Positions 6,922 through 19,058 are shown, counted from the first letter of the stretch. The stretch: DNA of 50,625 nucleotides from Paludibacteraceae bacterium (GCA_028694215.1 JAQUTW010000014.1:1-50625), one strand, 5' to 3'. Made by a program: numbers and translations. Notes: generated from the sequence alone by a model not told the origin.

Positions 6922-9900
6922 ATGTCCAACAAAACTGAAAATCAAAGAGTTAGCTTTGCTTCCATAAAAAATCAATTACCTTATCCCGATTTTTTGGAAG
7001 TTCAGCTGAAATCATTTAAAGATTTTTTCCAGCTCGATACCGCTCCTGAGCATAGGAAAAATGAGGGTATGTACAAAGTGTTTGCTGAGAATTTTCCGAT
7101 AGCAGATACACGTAATAATTTTGTACTGGAATTCCTCGATTATTTTATAGATCCTCCTCGTTATTCCATCGAAGAATGTATTCGTCGTGGATTAACTTAT
7201 AGTGTCCCGTTAAAGGCAAAACTGAAATTGTCGTGTACCGATCCTGATCATGAGGATTTTGATACGGTGGTTCAAGATGTTTTTTTAGGTCCTATTCCAT
7301 ATATGACCGAACGCGGTACATTTGTTATCAATGGAGCGGAACGCGTTATTGTTTCCCAATTGCACCGTTCACCCGGTGTGTTTTTTGGGCAAAGCATTCA
7401 CGCTAATGGTACCAAATTGTATTCAGCACGTATCATCCCATTCCGGGGGTCGTGGATTGAATTTGCTACCGACATCAATAATGTGATGTACGCTTATATT
7501 GATCGTAAGAAAAAATTACCTGTAACCACGTTGTTGCGTGCCATAGGTTATGAAAGTGATAAAGATATTCTTGAAACTTTCAGCTTGGCAGAAGAGGTAA
7601 AGGTCAATAAAACCAATTTGAAAAAAATGATAGGTCGGAAATTGGCTGTTCGTGTGCTTAAAACATGGATGGAAGATTTCGTGGACGAAGATACGGGCGA
7701 AGTAGTAACAGTAGAACGAACCAAAGTACTTGTGGATCGTGAAACTGTTATTGACAATAGTCATATAAATGATATTATAGAATCGGGGAATCAAACCATT
7801 TTGCTTCATAAAGAAGACCAAAATATGAATGATTTTGCCATTATTTATAATACATTACAAAAAGACCCAAGTAACACGGAAAAGGAAGCAGTTCTGCATA
7901 TTTATCGTCAATTGCGTAATGCAGAACCGGCTGATGATGCAACTGCTCGTGAAGTGATTAATGGCTTATTCTTTTCTGAAAAACGTTATGATTTGGGCGA
8001 TGTTGGTCGTTATAGAATCAACAAAAAATTAAATTTGGATACAGATCCGAGTGTTCGTGTATTGACCAAGGAAGATATTATTGAAATTATCAAATATTTG
8101 ATAGCGTTAATAAACTCAAAAGTTGAAACAGATGATATTGACCACTTGAGTAACCGTCGTGTACGTACCGTAGGCGAACAATTGTACAATCAGTTTGGAG
8201 TTGGCTTGGCACGTATGGCGCGTACTATTCGTGAACGTATGAATGTACGTGATAATGAAGTGTTTACTCCTATTGATTTGATTAATGCCAAAACTATTTC
8301 CTCTGTTATCAATTCATTTTTTGGGACAAATGCATTGTCCCAATTTATGGATCAGACAAATCCGTTGGCTGAACTTACTCATAAACGTCGTTTGTCCGCT
8401 TTAGGTCCCGGTGGTTTATCACGTGAGCGTGCCGGTTTTGAGGTGCGTGATGTACACTATACGCACTATGGTCGTCTTTGTCCGATTGAAACTCCGGAAG
8501 GACCGAATATCGGTTTGATTTCATCTTTGTGTGTTTATGCAAAAATAAACAAATTAGGCTTTATTGAAACTCCTTATCGTAAGGTAGAAAACTCAAAAGT
8601 AGATTTGTCACTGGAAGGCATTGTTTATATGACTGCGGAGGAAGAAGAAAACTCTGTTGTAGCACAAGGTAATGCGCCTTTGCGTGAAGATGGAACGTTT
8701 ATTAGAACCAAAGTAAAATCTCGTTTGGAAGCAGATTTTCCGGTAGTTCTTCCTGCTGAAGTTAATTTAATGGACGTAGCTCCACAACAAATTGCTTCAA
8801 TTGCGGCGGCTTTAATTCCTTTCTTGGAACATGATGATGCCAACCGTGCTTTGATGGGATCTAACATGATGCGTCAGGCCGTTCCGTTGATTCGTCCCGA
8901 AGCTCCTATTGTAGGAACCGGTATCGAAGCACAGGTTATCCATGATTCTCGTACTCAAATTATGGCTGAGAAAGAAGGTATAGTTGAATATGTAGATGCT
9001 GATGTTATTAAAATTCGCTATGATAGAACAGAAGACGAGGAGTTTGTCAATTTTAATGATTCGTTGAAAACTTATACATTGCCGAAATTCCAAAAAACGA
9101 ATCAGGATACTACTATTGATTTGCGCCCTGTTGTCAAAAAAGGTCAACGCGTTTCGTCTGGTCAGATATTAACAGAAGGTTATGCGAGTCAGAATGGCGA
9201 ATTGTCACTTGGTAGAAACTTAAAAGTGGCTTATATGCCTTGGAAAGGTTATAACTTTGAAGATGCTATTGTGATTAACGAACGTGTTGTTCGTGAAGAC
9301 ATTTTTACTTCAGTTCATGTTAGCGAATATTCTTTGGAAGTACGTGAGACTAAACGTGGTATGGAAGAATTGACTTCTGATATACCTAATGTTAGCGAGG
9401 ATGCTACCAAAAATTTGGACGAACATGGCATTGTTCGTATTGGTGCACATATTATCCCCGGAGATATATTGATAGGAAAAATTACTCCAAAAGGAGAAAC
9501 AGATCCTACACCGGAAGAGAAATTGCTGCGTGCTATTTTTGGAGATAAAGCCGGTGATGTAAAAGATGCTTCACTTAAAGCTTCTCCTTCATTGAAAGGT
9601 GTTGTTATTGGCAGAGAATTATTCTCAAGAGCGGCTAAAGCTCGTAAGAGTCGTTTGACTGAAAAAGCAACTTTGCCACAATTGGACGATGCCTTTGAGA
9701 AAGAAGTAGCTGTATTAAGAAGTAAATTGTTGGAGAAATTGTCTATTTTGACTACAGGAAAAACATCGCAAGGTGTTAAAGACTTTTTGGGTGTCGATTT
9801 GATTCCGAAAGGAACTAAATTTACTCAAAAAATGTTGAACGAAATAGATTATAATACAGTACAGTTGGTAAAATGGACGACCGATGTTCATAAAAATGAA

Positions 9901-10734
9901 TTAATTAAGGAAACCGTTCTAAACTATCTTCGTAAATATAAAGAGTGCGATGCACGTCTGAAACGCCAAAAATTGAATGTTACAGTTGGTGATGAATTAC
10001 CTTCAGGAACTATTCAGTTGGCAAAAGTTTATATTGCCAAAAAACGTAAAATACGTGTTGGTGATAAAATGGCAGGACGTCATGGAAATAAAGGTATTGT
10101 TTCTAAAATTGTACGTGCAGAAGATATGCCGTTCCTTGCTGATGGAACTCCGGTAGATATTGTGTTAAATCCGTTAGGTGTACCGTCTCGTATGAACTTG
10201 GGACAGATATTTGAAGCAGTATTGGCTTGGGCTGGTAAAGAACTTGGGGTAAAATTTGCAACACCTATTTTTGATGGTGCAAGCCTTGACGACTTGAATG
10301 AATGGTGCGATAAAGCTAATATTCCTCATTATGGAAAGTCTTATCTTTATGATGGTGGAACAGGAGAACGTTTTGACCAACCGGCAACAGTAGGTGTAAC
10401 TTATTTCTTGAAGTTAGGCCACATGGTTGAAGATAAAATGCATGCTCGTTCTATCGGTCCTTATTCTTTAATTACGCAACAGCCGTTGGGTGGTAAAGCA
10501 CAATTTGGTGGACAGCGTTTTGGAGAAATGGAGGTTTGGGCTCTTGAAGCATTTGGCGCAGCATATATCTTGCAGGAAATTTTGACCATCAAATCTGATG
10601 ATGTGATGGGCAGAGCAAGAGCTTATGAAGCTATTGTAAAAGGCGATCCGATGCCTCAACCGGGAATACCGGAATCTCTTAACGTGTTGCTACACGAATT
10701 GAAAGGTTTAGGTTTAAGTATTACTTTGGAGTAA
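6922..10734 (+). CDS. rpoB: DNA-directed RNA polymerase beta subunit
   Basis: Catalytic beta subunit, 1270 residues, the usual Bacteroidota length. Recognisable landmarks are the fork/rifampicin region ([22 protein letters not shown] then [15 protein letters not shown]), [23 protein letters not shown], and the C-terminal clamp with [14 protein letters not shown] and [17 protein letters not shown]. The residues at the usual rifampicin contacts look wild type by eye. It is intact, in contrast to rpoC, which starts 49 bases downstream. Confidence 0.98.
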   Translation: MSNKTENQRVSFASIKNQLPYPDFLEVQLKSFKDFFQLDTAPEHRKNEGMYKVFAENFPIADTRNNFVLEFLDYFIDPPRYSIEECIRRGLTYSVPLKAKLKLSCTDPDHEDFDTVVQDVFLGPIPYMTERGTFVINGAERVIVSQLHRSPGVFFGQSIHANGTKLYSARIIPFRGSWIEFATDINNVMYAYIDRKKKLPVTTLLRAIGYESDKDILETFSLAEEVKVNKTNLKKMIGRKLAVRVLKTWMEDFVDEDTGEVVTVERTKVLVDRETVIDNSHINDIIESGNQTILLHKEDQNMNDFAIIYNTLQKDPSNTEKEAVLHIYRQLRNAEPADDATAREVINGLFFSEKRYDLGDVGRYRINKKLNLDTDPSVRVLTKEDIIEIIKYLIALINSKVETDDIDHLSNRRVRTVGEQLYNQFGVGLARMARTIRERMNVRDNEVFTPIDLINAKTISSVINSFFGTNALSQFMDQTNPLAELTHKRRLSALGPGGLSRERAGFEVRDVHYTHYGRLCPIETPEGPNIGLISSLCVYAKINKLGFIETPYRKVENSKVDLSLEGIVYMTAEEEENSVVAQGNAPLREDGTFIRTKVKSRLEADFPVVLPAEVNLMDVAPQQIASIAAALIPFLEHDDANRALMGSNMMRQAVPLIRPEAPIVGTGIEAQVIHDSRTQIMAEKEGIVEYVDADVIKIRYDRTEDEEFVNFNDSLKTYTLPKFQKTNQDTTIDLRPVVKKGQRVSSGQILTEGYASQNGELSLGRNLKVAYMPWKGYNFEDAIVINERVVREDIFTSVHVSEYSLEVRETKRGMEELTSDIPNVSEDATKNLDEHGIVRIGAHIIPGDILIGKITPKGETDPTPEEKLLRAIFGDKAGDVKDASLKASPSLKGVVIGRELFSRAAKARKSRLTEKATLPQLDDAFEKEVAVLRSKLLEKLSILTTGKTSQGVKDFLGVDLIPKGTKFTQKMLNEIDYNTVQLVKWTTDVHKNELIKETVLNYLRKYKECDARLKRQKLNVTVGDELPSGTIQLAKVYIAKKRKIRVGDKMAGRHGNKGIVSKIVRAEDMPFLADGTPVDIVLNPLGVPSRMNLGQIFEAVLAWAGKELGVKFATPIFDGASLDDLNEWCDKANIPHYGKSYLYDGGTGERFDQPATVGVTYFLKLGHMVEDKMHARSIGPYSLITQQPLGGKAQFGGQRFGEMEVWALEAFGAAYILQEILTIKSDDVMGRARAYEAIVKGDPMPQPGIPESLNVLLHELKGLGLSITLE

Positions 10735-10783
10735 TTAAATTTGCTTTAAAGAAAAAAATTTAATCTTGAAATAAATAAAAGAT

Positions 10784-11269
10784 ATGGCATTTAAAAGAGA
10801 AAATAAAATTAAAAATAATTTTAGCAAAATATCTATCGGATTAGCATCTCCTGAAGAAATTTTGGAGTCGTCCTATGGTGAAGTGCTAAAACCTGAAACC
10901 ATCAATTACCGTACTTATAAGCCGGAACGTGACGGATTGTTTTGTGAACGAATTTTTGGTCCGATAAAGGACTATGAATGTCATTGCGGCAAATATAAAA
11001 GAATTCGTTACAAAGGCATTGTTTGCGATCGTTGTGGTGTAGAAGTTACCGAAAAGAAAGTACGTCGCGAACGTACGGGGCATATTCAGTTGGTTGTGCC
11101 GGTGGCTCATATATGGTATTTCCGTTCATTACCTAATAAAATAGGTTATTTGTTGGGTATGCCAAGTAAAAAGTTGGACGCCATTATTTATTATGAAAAA
11201 TATGTGGTTATTCAACGAGGAGCGTTGGAAGGCAATGAAGATATTGCTGTTGGTGATTTAATTAATTGA
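10784..11269 (+). CDS. rpoC: RNA polymerase beta' subunit, N-terminal fragment (frame broken)
   Basis: First 161 residues of beta'. It has the conserved start ([20 protein letters not shown]), the clamp segment [16 protein letters not shown], and the first zinc site with C66, C68, C81 and C84 (ECHCG ... CDRCG). It ends abruptly at a TGA at 11267-11269 after GDLIN. Skipping a single T at 11267 continues the protein as [12 protein letters not shown], exactly where related beta' proteins continue. The two frames together give about 1433 residues, the normal beta' length. An indel is therefore certain relative to the family. Whether it is a sequencing or assembly error, a real lesion, or a functional split cannot be told from the sequence. 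As rpoC is essential, an error is the simplest explanation. Confidence 0.9.
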   Translation: MAFKRENKIKNNFSKISIGLASPEEILESSYGEVLKPETINYRTYKPERDGLFCERIFGPIKDYECHCGKYKRIRYKGIVCDRCGVEVTEKKVRRERTGHIQLVVPVAHIWYFRSLPNKIGYLLGMPSKKLDAIIYYEKYVVIQRGALEGNEDIAVGDLIN

Positions 11270-11279
11270 GGATAAATAT

Positions 11280-14200
11280 TTGGAATTATTAGAATCTCTT
11301 CCTCATGAGAATCAGATGTTGGAAGATAGTGATCCTAATAAATTCATTGCTAAAATGGGAGCTGACGCTATCTACGATATGTTGGTAAATTTGGATTTGG
11401 ATGAATTGTCGTTTGATTTGCGTCATAAAGCCGATACAGATGGTTCACAACAACGTAGAGCAGAAGCTTTGAAACGTTTGCAGGTAGTGGAATCGTTCCG
11501 TGCTGCACGTCATAAAAATAAACCGGAATGGATGATTCTGAAAACCATTCCTGTTATTCCGCCGGATTTGCGTCCGTTGGTACCTTTGGATGGCGGTCGT
11601 TTCGCAACTTCCGATTTGAATGATTTGTATCGTCGTGTTATCATTCGTAACAATCGTTTGAAACGATTGATAGAAATAAAAGCTCCTGAAGTTATTTTGC
11701 GTAATGAGAAACGTATGCTTCAGGAAGCAGTAGATTCATTACTTGACAATTCCCGCAAATCCAGTGCAATGAAAACAGACGCAAATCGTCCGTTGAAATC
11801 ATTGTCGGATAGTTTGAAAGGTAAACAAGGACGTTTCCGTCAAAACTTACTTGGAAAACGTGTTGATTATTCTGCACGTTCGGTAATTGTGGTTGGTCCT
11901 GAATTGAAAATGGGAGAGTGTGGTTTGCCGAAAGAAATGGCGGCTGAACTTTATAAACCGTTTATTATTCGTAAGTTGATAGAGCGCGGTATCGTAAAAA
12001 CCGTCAAATCAGCGAAGAAAATTATTGATAGACGTGATCCTGTTGTTTGGGATATTTTGGAATATGTAATGAAAGGTCATCCTGTTTTACTAAACCGTGC
12101 ACCTACGTTGCATCGACTTGGTATTCAGGCTTTTCAACCTAAAATGATTGAAGGGAAAGCTATTCAATTGCATCCGTTGGCTTGTACCGCTTTCAATGCC
12201 GACTTTGATGGTGACCAAATGGCTGTTCACTTGCCATTGAGCAATGAAGCTGTGTTGGAAGCCCAATTATTGATGCTTCAATCACATAATATCTTAAATC
12301 CGGCTAATGGAGCGCCTATAACTGTACCATCACAAGATATGGTTCTTGGTTTGTATTATATTACCAAACCTCGTGCAGGTGTGAAAGGAGAAGGTTTAAA
12401 ATTTTATTCGCCGGAAGAGGTGGAAATAGCTTATAATGAAGGGAAAGTAGATTTACATGCTAAGATTGCAGTTAGAACAAAAGATGTTGATTCTGAAGGA
12501 CATATTATCACTCGTTTTATTGAAGATACTACTGTTGGACGTGTATTGGTCAATAAGTATGTTCCCGAAGAAGTAGGCTATATTAATGAATTACTGTCTA
12601 AAAAATCGTTGCGTGATATTATCGGGCGTGTGATTGATACATGTGGTATGGCTCGTACAGCACATTTCTTGGATGATATCAAAAACTTGGGTTATCATAT
12701 GGCCTTTAAAGGAGGTTTGTCTTTCAATCTAGATGATGTTATTATCCCGAAAGAAAAAGAGGATTTGATTAATGCCGGTTATGCTGAAGTTGAGAATGTA
12801 ATGTCCGATTATAATATGGGTTATATAACCTATAATGAGCGTACAAATCAAATTGTTGATATTTGGACACGTGTAAGTAGCGATTTGGCAGGTGTTGTAC
12901 ATAAACGACTGAAAGAAGATAATCAAGGATTTAACTCTGTTTATATGATGTTGGATTCCGGAGCTCGTGGTTCTAAAGACCAGATTCGTCAGTTGTCAGG
13001 TATGCGTGGTCTTATGGCTAAACCTCAAAAATCCGGTGCAGAAGGTGGTCAGGTTATTGAGAATCCTATTTTGGCTAACTTTAAAGAAGGGTTATCGGTA
13101 TTGGAATACTTTATTTCAACTCACGGTGCTCGTAAAGGTTTGGCTGATACGGCTTTAAAAACTGCCGATGCAGGATATTTAACACGTCGTTTGGTTGATG
13201 TATCTCATGATGTTATCATTACGGAAGAAGACTGTGGAACATTGCGTGGACTTGTTGCTACAGAAATAAAGAACAAGGAAACCGTTGTAGCTTCGCTTTA
13301 TGATCGCATTTTGGGTCGTGTTTCTGTTCATGATATTTTCCATCCGAGCACGGGAGAACTGATTGTTGCTGCCGGTGAAGAAATAAAAGAAGAGGCTGCT
13401 GCTAAAATTCAGGCATCGCCGATAGAACGTGTTGAAATTCGTTCTGTGTTGACATGCGAGGCTTCAAGTGGGGTTTGTGCAAAATGTTATGGACGTAATT
13501 TGGCTACGGGCAGAATGGTACATATGGGTGAGGCTGTTGGAGTTATTGCTGCACAGTCTATTGGTGAACCGGGTACACAGTTGACATTACGTACATTCCA
13601 CGTTGGTGGTATTGCTTCCAATGTTGCATCTGAATCAAGTATTATTGCACCTTACGATGGTATTTTGGAAATAGATGAATTGCGTGTGATTGATGCTACT
13701 GATGCTGCCGGAAATACTTATCAGGTAGTTGTCGGACGTCTTGCAGAAGCTCGTATCTTGGATGTTAATACAAAAATCGTATTGACAACACAGAATATTC
13801 CTTACGGATCAAAACTATATATTAAATCGGGAACCGCCGTTAAGAAAGGAGACAAAATTTGCGAATGGGATCCATTTAATGCCGTTATTATTTCTGAAGC
13901 AGAAGGTACAATTAATTTTGAAGGTGTTTTAGAAAATATTACTTATAAGGTTGAATCTGACGAAACGACCGGCTTGCGTGAGAGAATTATCATTGAGTCA
14001 AAGGATAAAAACAAAATTCCTATGGCACATGTTGTAAATGCAAGTGGCAATGTTTTAAAAACGTATAACTTGCCGGTAGGTTCTCACTTGGTAATAGATG
14101 ATAAAGCGACTGTGAAATTAGGTAGCTTGTTGGTAAAAATACCTCGTGCAATTGGTAAAACTGGTGACATTACCGGAGGTCTTCCTCGTGTAACCGAATT

Positions 14201-15086
14201 GTTTGAAGCTCGTAATCCGTCTAATCCGGCAGTTGTTGCCGAAATTGACGGTGAGGTATCATTTGGAAAAACCAAACGTGGTAATCGTGAAATTTCCATT
14301 GTTTCTAAAACAGGAGAGGAAAAGAAATATTTAGTACCGATGTCGAAACAGATTTTGGTACAGGAAAATGATTATGTACGTGCAGGAACACCATTGTCTG
14401 ATGGCGCAATTACTCCATCTGATATTTTGGCAATCAAAGGACCTACTGCTGTTCAGGAATATATTGTGAACGAAGTGCAGGATGTTTATCGTTTGCAAGG
14501 TGTAAAAATTAATGATAAGCACTTTGAAGTTATTGTGCGTCAAATGATGCGCAAGGTACAGATAGATGATCAGGGTGATACACGTTTCTTGAAAAGCCAG
14601 ATAGTTGACAAACAGGATTTCATGGAAGAGAATGATCGTATATGGGGAAAGAAAGTGGTTGTTGATGCCGGGGAATCTGATAATTTAAAAGCCGGACAAA
14701 TTGTTACAGCCCGTAAATTGAGAGACGAAAACAGCGCCTTGAAACGTCGTGACCTGAAATTGGTTGAAGTACGTGATGCAATGCCGGCAACCTCTACACA
14801 GATGTTGCAAGGTATCACTCGCGCAGCTCTTCAAACGAACAGTTTTATGTCTGCGGCATCGTTCCAGGAAACAACCAAAGTCTTGAATGAGGCGGCTATT
14901 AATGCTAAAATTGATAAATTGGAAGGAATGAAAGAGAATGTTATTTGTGGACACTTAATTCCTGCAGGTACCGGTTTGCGTGAATACGACAAATTGGTTG
15001 TAGCTTCTAAAGAAGATTATCAACGTTTGGCAAATGCCGGTAAAGATATGGTTGATGCAGAAGAAATGATGGAAGAAATTCTATAA
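11280..15086 (+). CDS. rpoC: RNA polymerase beta' subunit, main fragment
   Basis: Remaining ~1270 residues of beta'. Homology in this frame begins at 11268, directly after the break. The first possible start is TTG 11280, preceded by GAGG at 11268-11271, so separate translation is conceivable. The active-site motif NADFDGD, which binds the catalytic magnesium, is encoded at 12195-12215. Also visible are the rudder/bridge-helix region, the second zinc site ([16 protein letters not shown]), the trigger-loop surroundings ([19 protein letters not shown]), and a C-terminal [20 protein letters not shown] segment. No further frame problem is seen. It is followed by a long perfect hairpin facing fmt. 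Confidence 0.93.
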   Translation: MELLESLPHENQMLEDSDPNKFIAKMGADAIYDMLVNLDLDELSFDLRHKADTDGSQQRRAEALKRLQVVESFRAARHKNKPEWMILKTIPVIPPDLRPLVPLDGGRFATSDLNDLYRRVIIRNNRLKRLIEIKAPEVILRNEKRMLQEAVDSLLDNSRKSSAMKTDANRPLKSLSDSLKGKQGRFRQNLLGKRVDYSARSVIVVGPELKMGECGLPKEMAAELYKPFIIRKLIERGIVKTVKSAKKIIDRRDPVVWDILEYVMKGHPVLLNRAPTLHRLGIQAFQPKMIEGKAIQLHPLACTAFNADFDGDQMAVHLPLSNEAVLEAQLLMLQSHNILNPANGAPITVPSQDMVLGLYYITKPRAGVKGEGLKFYSPEEVEIAYNEGKVDLHAKIAVRTKDVDSEGHIITRFIEDTTVGRVLVNKYVPEEVGYINELLSKKSLRDIIGRVIDTCGMARTAHFLDDIKNLGYHMAFKGGLSFNLDDVIIPKEKEDLINAGYAEVENVMSDYNMGYITYNERTNQIVDIWTRVSSDLAGVVHKRLKEDNQGFNSVYMMLDSGARGSKDQIRQLSGMRGLMAKPQKSGAEGGQVIENPILANFKEGLSVLEYFISTHGARKGLADTALKTADAGYLTRRLVDVSHDVIITEEDCGTLRGLVATEIKNKETVVASLYDRILGRVSVHDIFHPSTGELIVAAGEEIKEEAAAKIQASPIERVEIRSVLTCEASSGVCAKCYGRNLATGRMVHMGEAVGVIAAQSIGEPGTQLTLRTFHVGGIASNVASESSIIAPYDGILEIDELRVIDATDAAGNTYQVVVGRLAEARILDVNTKIVLTTQNIPYGSKLYIKSGTAVKKGDKICEWDPFNAVIISEAEGTINFEGVLENITYKVESDETTGLRERIIIESKDKNKIPMAHVVNASGNVLKTYNLPVGSHLVIDDKATVKLGSLLVKIPRAIGKTGDITGGLPRVTELFEARNPSNPAVVAEIDGEVSFGKTKRGNREISIVSKTGEEKKYLVPMSKQILVQENDYVRAGTPLSDGAITPSDILAIKGPTAVQEYIVNEVQDVYRLQGVKINDKHFEVIVRQMMRKVQIDDQGDTRFLKSQIVDKQDFMEENDRIWGKKVVVDAGESDNLKAGQIVTARKLRDENSALKRRDLKLVEVRDAMPATSTQMLQGITRAALQTNSFMSAASFQETTKVLNEAAINAKIDKLEGMKENVICGHLIPAGTGLREYDKLVVASKEDYQRLANAGKDMVDAEEMMEEIL

Positions 15087-15103
15087 TTGTTCGAGGTCTG
15101 ATA

Positions 15104-15147
15104 AAATAAAAATAGCCTGATTTGTACAAATCAGGCTATTTTTATTT
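15104..15147. terminator. Bidirectional terminator between rpoC and fmt
   Basis: A perfect 21-pair inverted repeat (arms 15104-15124 and 15127-15147, two-base gap). The core is AAAAATAGCCTGATTTG facing its complement. A runs on one side and T runs on the other allow termination on both strands, for rpoC and for the convergent nadK-fmt operon. Confidence 0.85.
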
Positions 15148-15160
15148 GTATTTATATGTG

Positions 15161-16120
15161 TTATAGAGCGTGGAATCCTTCGGTAATGGAAAATCCTCTT
15201 AAAAGTTCTTGAACAGTCATACGTTTCTTATTGGCTAATTGTAAAGAGAGGATTTGAATAAAACCATTGGCACAAGCTATTTTTAAATAGTTTTTCCCAT
15301 CGCAAATTATGGTGCCGACAGCTAAAGAGTGGTTTATTTCTTCTTTGGCACTTTCATAAATTTTTACAATGATTGGATTGCCGTCGGGGCTTATAAATTC
15401 ACTCCAAGCTGTAGGGTAGGGTGATAACCCGCGCACAAAATTATGAATTTCACAGCAGGTCATATTCCAATTGATTTTACAGGTTTCTTTAAAGATTTTG
15501 GGTGCAGAGTTTAATTTATCAGAAATCTCTTGTGGTTGCCCTTTTATCGTTCCATCTAAAATCTTATTTACTGTTTTTATAACTAATTGTGCACCTAAAA
15601 TCATCAGTTTGTCATGTATTATCTCTGCATTGTCGTTGTCGCCGATGGCAATTTTCTCCTGAAAAAGAATATTGCCGGTGTCAATTTCCTGTTTTAGCCG
15701 GAAAGTGGTAATGCCAGTTTCCTTCTCGCCATTAATAATAGCCCAATTTATAGGTGCCGCTCCACGATATTGCGGTAGAAGTGAAGCATGCAGGTTGATG
15801 GTTCCTAATGGTGGCATATTCCATACAATTTCAGGTAACATCCGAAACGCAACAACTATTTGTATATCGGCATTTAATGATCTTAAGTCCTGTATAAAAG
15901 TAGTATCTTTCAGACTTTCTGGTTGCAGCAGATATAAATTATTTTTTAAAGCATATTGTTTTATGGGTGAAGCTTGCACCTTATGCCCTCGTCCCATTGG
16001 TTTGTCCGGCATAGTAACTACACCTACTATGTTGTAATCGTTTTCTACAAGTACTCGTAAACTCTCGACTGCAAAATCGGGGGTTCCCATGAATACTATT
16101 TTTAAATCCTTTTTCTTCAT
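15161..16120 (-). CDS. fmt: Methionyl-tRNA formyltransferase
   Basis: Formylates initiator Met-tRNA using 10-formyl-tetrahydrofolate. 319 residues, usual length. The N-terminal Rossmann-like domain starts KIVFMGTPDFAVESL. The catalytic region shows INLHASLLPQYRGAAPINWA, with the Asn and His of the catalytic triad, and the Asp in QEIDTGNIL. The C-terminal OB-fold domain follows from about residue 205 and includes VRGLSPYPTAW. It lies seven bases downstream of nadK on the same strand, so the two probably form an operon. Confidence 0.96.
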   Translation of the reverse strand: MKKKDLKIVFMGTPDFAVESLRVLVENDYNIVGVVTMPDKPMGRGHKVQASPIKQYALKNNLYLLQPESLKDTTFIQDLRSLNADIQIVVAFRMLPEIVWNMPPLGTINLHASLLPQYRGAAPINWAIINGEKETGITTFRLKQEIDTGNILFQEKIAIGDNDNAEIIHDKLMILGAQLVIKTVNKILDGTIKGQPQEISDKLNSAPKIFKETCKINWNMTCCEIHNFVRGLSPYPTAWSEFISPDGNPIIVKIYESAKEEINHSLAVGTIICDGKNYLKIACANGFIQILSLQLANKKRMTVQELLRGFSITEGFHAL

Positions 16121-16127
16121 TATGTGT

Positions 16128-17003
16128 TTAATTGCGTTTGTCGATACCCCACATTAATTTGTTTTTGAGTGTGTTGAAAAAAGAATGTTCACCTATCGGT
16201 TTAATGATTTTAATGGTATGACCAGCTCGTTTGATATATAGTTCCGTTTTGTCGGACATGATTTGTGAACGTCCATCGAGAGAAACCAAGAATGAGTGCG
16301 AACGGCTTTGTATTTTTAGGGTAACATCCCAAGAATCGGGAATAATAAGTGGTCGTACATTTAAGCTGTGTGAAGCAACCGGAGCAATGATCAGGTTTCG
16401 TGCTTGTGGTACCAATATTGGTCCGCCAACACTCATAGAATAAGCAGTAGAACCTGTGGGCGTGGAAATAATTAATCCGTCAGCACGATATGTGTGAAGA
16501 TATTCGCCTCCTATAAACGTTTGAATACTTATCATAGAAGATAAATCTTGTTTGAGAACTGCAACTTCGTTGAGTGCAAACGGCGATTTACATGCGGCGT
16601 TTTCAGAAGTTTGTACTTCCAAAACAGAACGTTCTTCAATAGTAAATTTTTGGTTTATAACGTCTTTTAGAACCGATTCTATTTCATTGATAGCGACATC
16701 AGCCAGAAAACCAAGCCTCCCTGTGTTGATGCCTAAAATGGGAATGTTTTTATTTCCGATATGTTGTGCTGTTGTCAAAAAAGTGCCGTCACCACCAACA
16801 CTTAAGGCTATATCCGATTGAAAATTATCATCTTCCAGTAAACGGTATTTGAGTCCACAAAGTAAAGGTGATGATTTCAAAAATTCGTATATCTGTTTGT
16901 AAATCAGTATTTCAGTGTCATTTTTGGCTAAGAAATTAAGGATAATTTCCAGCGGATAAATAATTTCTTGACGATAAGTATTTCCAAAAATAGCAATTCT
17001 CAT
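16128..17003 (-). CDS. nadK: NAD kinase
   Basis: ATP-dependent phosphorylation of NAD to NADP. 291 residues. The family signatures are the GGDGTFL motif (in ALSVGGDGTFLTTA, about residues 66-79), ILGINTGRLGFLAD, and the glycine-rich SPTGSTAYSMSVGGPI segment. It is upstream of fmt on the minus strand and divergent from pdxJ. A near-consensus -7 element may lie between them on the minus strand, but it has one base too few in the spacer and is not annotated. Confidence 0.96.
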   Translation of the reverse strand: MRIAIFGNTYRQEIIYPLEIILNFLAKNDTEILIYKQIYEFLKSSPLLCGLKYRLLEDDNFQSDIALSVGGDGTFLTTAQHIGNKNIPILGINTGRLGFLADVAINEIESVLKDVINQKFTIEERSVLEVQTSENAACKSPFALNEVAVLKQDLSSMISIQTFIGGEYLHTYRADGLIISTPTGSTAYSMSVGGPILVPQARNLIIAPVASHSLNVRPLIIPDSWDVTLKIQSRSHSFLVSLDGRSQIMSDKTELYIKRAGHTIKIIKPIGEHSFFNTLKNKLMWGIDKRN

Positions 17004-17096
17004 TTTTTTAGATTATTTTTGTAGTCGGAATTGATATAAGATTCGTTGTGCAAAGTAACAAAATGTTGTCGAAATAACCAAAATTCTCTGCATATA

Positions 17097-17810
17097 ATGA
17101 CCAAATTGAGTGTCAATATTAATAAGATTGCAACTTTGCGGAATGCTCGTGGAGAAAATATTCCCAATGTGGTGCGGGTTGCTTTGGATTGCGAACGGTT
17201 CGGGGCTGAGGGTATTACAGTTCATCCGCGTCCGGACGAACGCCATATCCGTTTTCAGGATGTTTATGACCTGAAGGAGGTATTGACAACCGAGTTCAAT
17301 ATTGAAGGTTATCCATCAGAAAAGTTTGTGGATTTGGTAAAAAAAATAAAACCGGCTCAAGTAACATTGGTACCTGATGCTCCTGATGCGATAACTTCTA
17401 ATGCCGGTTGGAATTGTGGCGATAATTTCGATTTTCTTTCTGATTTGGTGGCTGATATGCACGAATCGGAAGTCAGAGTTTCTATTTTTGTGGGAACGGA
17501 TATTAACAATATCGAGAAAGCGGCACATATAGGTGCTGATAGAATTGAACTGTACACAGAACCATACGATAAACAATTTACTGCCTGTCCCGAAAAAGCT
17601 GTTGCTCCATTTGTAGAAGCGGCTAAGGTTGCTCACGATTTGGGGTTGGGTATCAATGCTGGTCACGATTTGAATTTGAAAAATTTAAATTTTTTGCATC
17701 AAAATATTCCATTTTTGGATGAGGTCTCTATTGGACATGCGCTGATTTGTGACGCCCTGTATCTTGGTCTTGAGGCAACCATACAGCGTTATAAACAACA
17801 ACTTTTGTAA
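17097..17810 (+). CDS. pdxJ: Pyridoxine 5'-phosphate synthase
   Basis: Last step of DXP-dependent vitamin B6 synthesis: condenses 3-amino-2-oxopropyl phosphate with deoxyxylulose 5-phosphate. 237 residues. TIM-barrel segments visible are [48 protein letters not shown] and the glycine-rich phosphate-binding [12 protein letters not shown]. The frame extends upstream to 17046, but ATG 17097 starts the conserved sequence and is chosen. Confidence 0.95.
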   Translation: MTKLSVNINKIATLRNARGENIPNVVRVALDCERFGAEGITVHPRPDERHIRFQDVYDLKEVLTTEFNIEGYPSEKFVDLVKKIKPAQVTLVPDAPDAITSNAGWNCGDNFDFLSDLVADMHESEVRVSIFVGTDINNIEKAAHIGADRIELYTEPYDKQFTACPEKAVAPFVEAAKVAHDLGLGINAGHDLNLKNLNFLHQNIPFLDEVSIGHALICDALYLGLEATIQRYKQQLL

Positions 17811-17878
17811 TGGGGAATAAAATTTTTTCTTAGAAATATCGTTTTATAAATAGATTTTAAACTAAAAATAATAAAATT

Positions 17879-18598
17879 ATGCTTGTTCTACAAAATGTTG
17901 CGGCAATAGCCGATTCTGCTGCGGTGGCAGTGCCGATATCAATACCGACCGGAGAAGCCGAAGTTACTTTGAGCTTTTTTGATATGGCAGTTAAAGGTGG
18001 CGTGATTATGATATTTATTGCTATTCTACTTTTGATAGCAGTTTATATCTTTATTGAACGTGTCATCGTTATTCGTAAAGCTTCTAAAGAAGATGACTCG
18101 TTTATGAATCGTATCAAGGATTATATTTACGATGGAAAATTAGATGCGGCACTGAATTTATGTAAAAACACCCAATCGCCTTCAGCACGTATGATAGAAA
18201 AGGGAATAAGTCGCTTGGGGCGACCAATGAATGATGTGCTTGTTGCAATAGAAAATGTTGGCAATCTTGAAATTGCCAAATTGGAAAAAGGATTGGGCTT
18301 TCTCGCTACGATTGCCGGTGGTGCTCCTATGCTTGGATTTTTAGGCACAGTATTAGGCATGGTTCAAGCATTTTTTCAAATGGAACAGGCAGGAGGTAAT
18401 ACTGTCGATTTAAGCACATTGGCAGGTGGCATTTATACTGCCATGGTAACGACTGTCGCAGGTCTGATTGTGGGTATTTGTGCCTATTTTGCATATAACT
18501 ACTTGGTTGGACGTATTGACAGAATAATGCGCAAATTGGAGGTTCGGAATATGGAATTTTTGGATTTGCTTAATGAACCAGCATCTGGTAAAAAATAA
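17879..18598 (+). CDS. exbB: MotA/TolQ/ExbB proton channel family protein
   Basis: Inner-membrane proton-channel subunit, 239 residues. A long N-terminal stretch precedes the first transmembrane helix (about residues 38-62, VIMIFIAILLLIAVYIFIERV). A cytoplasmic domain follows, then two further helices at about 137-160 (FLATIAGGAPMLGFLGTVLGM) and 178-205 (GGIYTAMVTTVAGLIVGICAY). With ExbD it energises a TonB-like transducer. The next genes, 34 bases and then three bases apart, supply ExbD and that transducer, which supports ExbB over TolQ or MotA. Confidence 0.88.
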   Translation: MLVLQNVAAIADSAAVAVPISIPTGEAEVTLSFFDMAVKGGVIMIFIAILLLIAVYIFIERVIVIRKASKEDDSFMNRIKDYIYDGKLDAALNLCKNTQSPSARMIEKGISRLGRPMNDVLVAIENVGNLEIAKLEKGLGFLATIAGGAPMLGFLGTVLGMVQAFFQMEQAGGNTVDLSTLAGGIYTAMVTTVAGLIVGICAYFAYNYLVGRIDRIMRKLEVRNMEFLDLLNEPASGKK

Positions 18599-18632
18599 TG
18601 ATTGAATGAAATACTAAATTTCATTATCTGTT

Positions 18633-19055
18633 ATGCTAAAGAAAAGAAATAAAATAGATGCATCATTCAGTATGTCATCAATGACGGATATTATTTTTCT
18701 GTTATTGTTGTTTTTTATGATTGCATCAACCATGTCATCACCGAATGATATGAAGATTAATTTGCCACAGAGTAAAACAAAAACAGCAACCAAGGCTCAT
18801 GTGGTTAAAGTGGCAATTAATGATCAAGGGCAATACTTTGTTGCAGATGATGGCGAAAAACCACAAATGGTTAATTTTGAGGAAGTAGAGCCATATCTAC
18901 AACAAGTTCAGGCAACAGATTCTGCTGTTTTTGTTGCTTTGCATGCGGATGAAAATGTGCCATATAAAGAAGTCGTTCGTATATTGGATATCGCGAATGA
19001 GAATAGAATGAAGTTGGTTATTGCTACAAAAACACCTGAAAAGGCGACAGAATAA
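18633..19055 (+). CDS. exbD: ExbD/TolR-family biopolymer transport protein
   Basis: 140 residues with one N-terminal transmembrane helix (about 17-35) and a periplasmic domain. The membrane aspartate expected for proton conduction is D19 (SMTDIIFLLLLFFMIAST). The C-terminal periplasmic domain ends DIANENRMKLVIATKTP. It completes an ExbB-ExbD pair, and the transducer begins three bases after its stop. Confidence 0.9.
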   Translation: MLKKRNKIDASFSMSSMTDIIFLLLLFFMIASTMSSPNDMKINLPQSKTKTATKAHVVKVAINDQGQYFVADDGEKPQMVNFEEVEPYLQQVQATDSAVFVALHADENVPYKEVVRILDIANENRMKLVIATKTPEKATE

Positions 19056-19058
19056 TTG

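Noticed and set aside
10886..11110. Antisense open frames in rpoB, rpoC and other long genes
   Set aside because: They are shadows of conserved coding sequence on the other strand.
11255..11280. Programmed +1 frameshift of the prfB kind in rpoC
   Set aside because: The last in-frame codon AAT cannot re-pair well one base downstream (ATT), and no strong Shine-Dalgarno-like stimulator lies upstream. Kept only as a possibility within the rpoC finding.
16990..17097. Minus-strand promoter for nadK (TTACTTTG)
   Set aside because: The spacing inside the motif is one base short of TAnnTTTG and no matching -33 element was seen.
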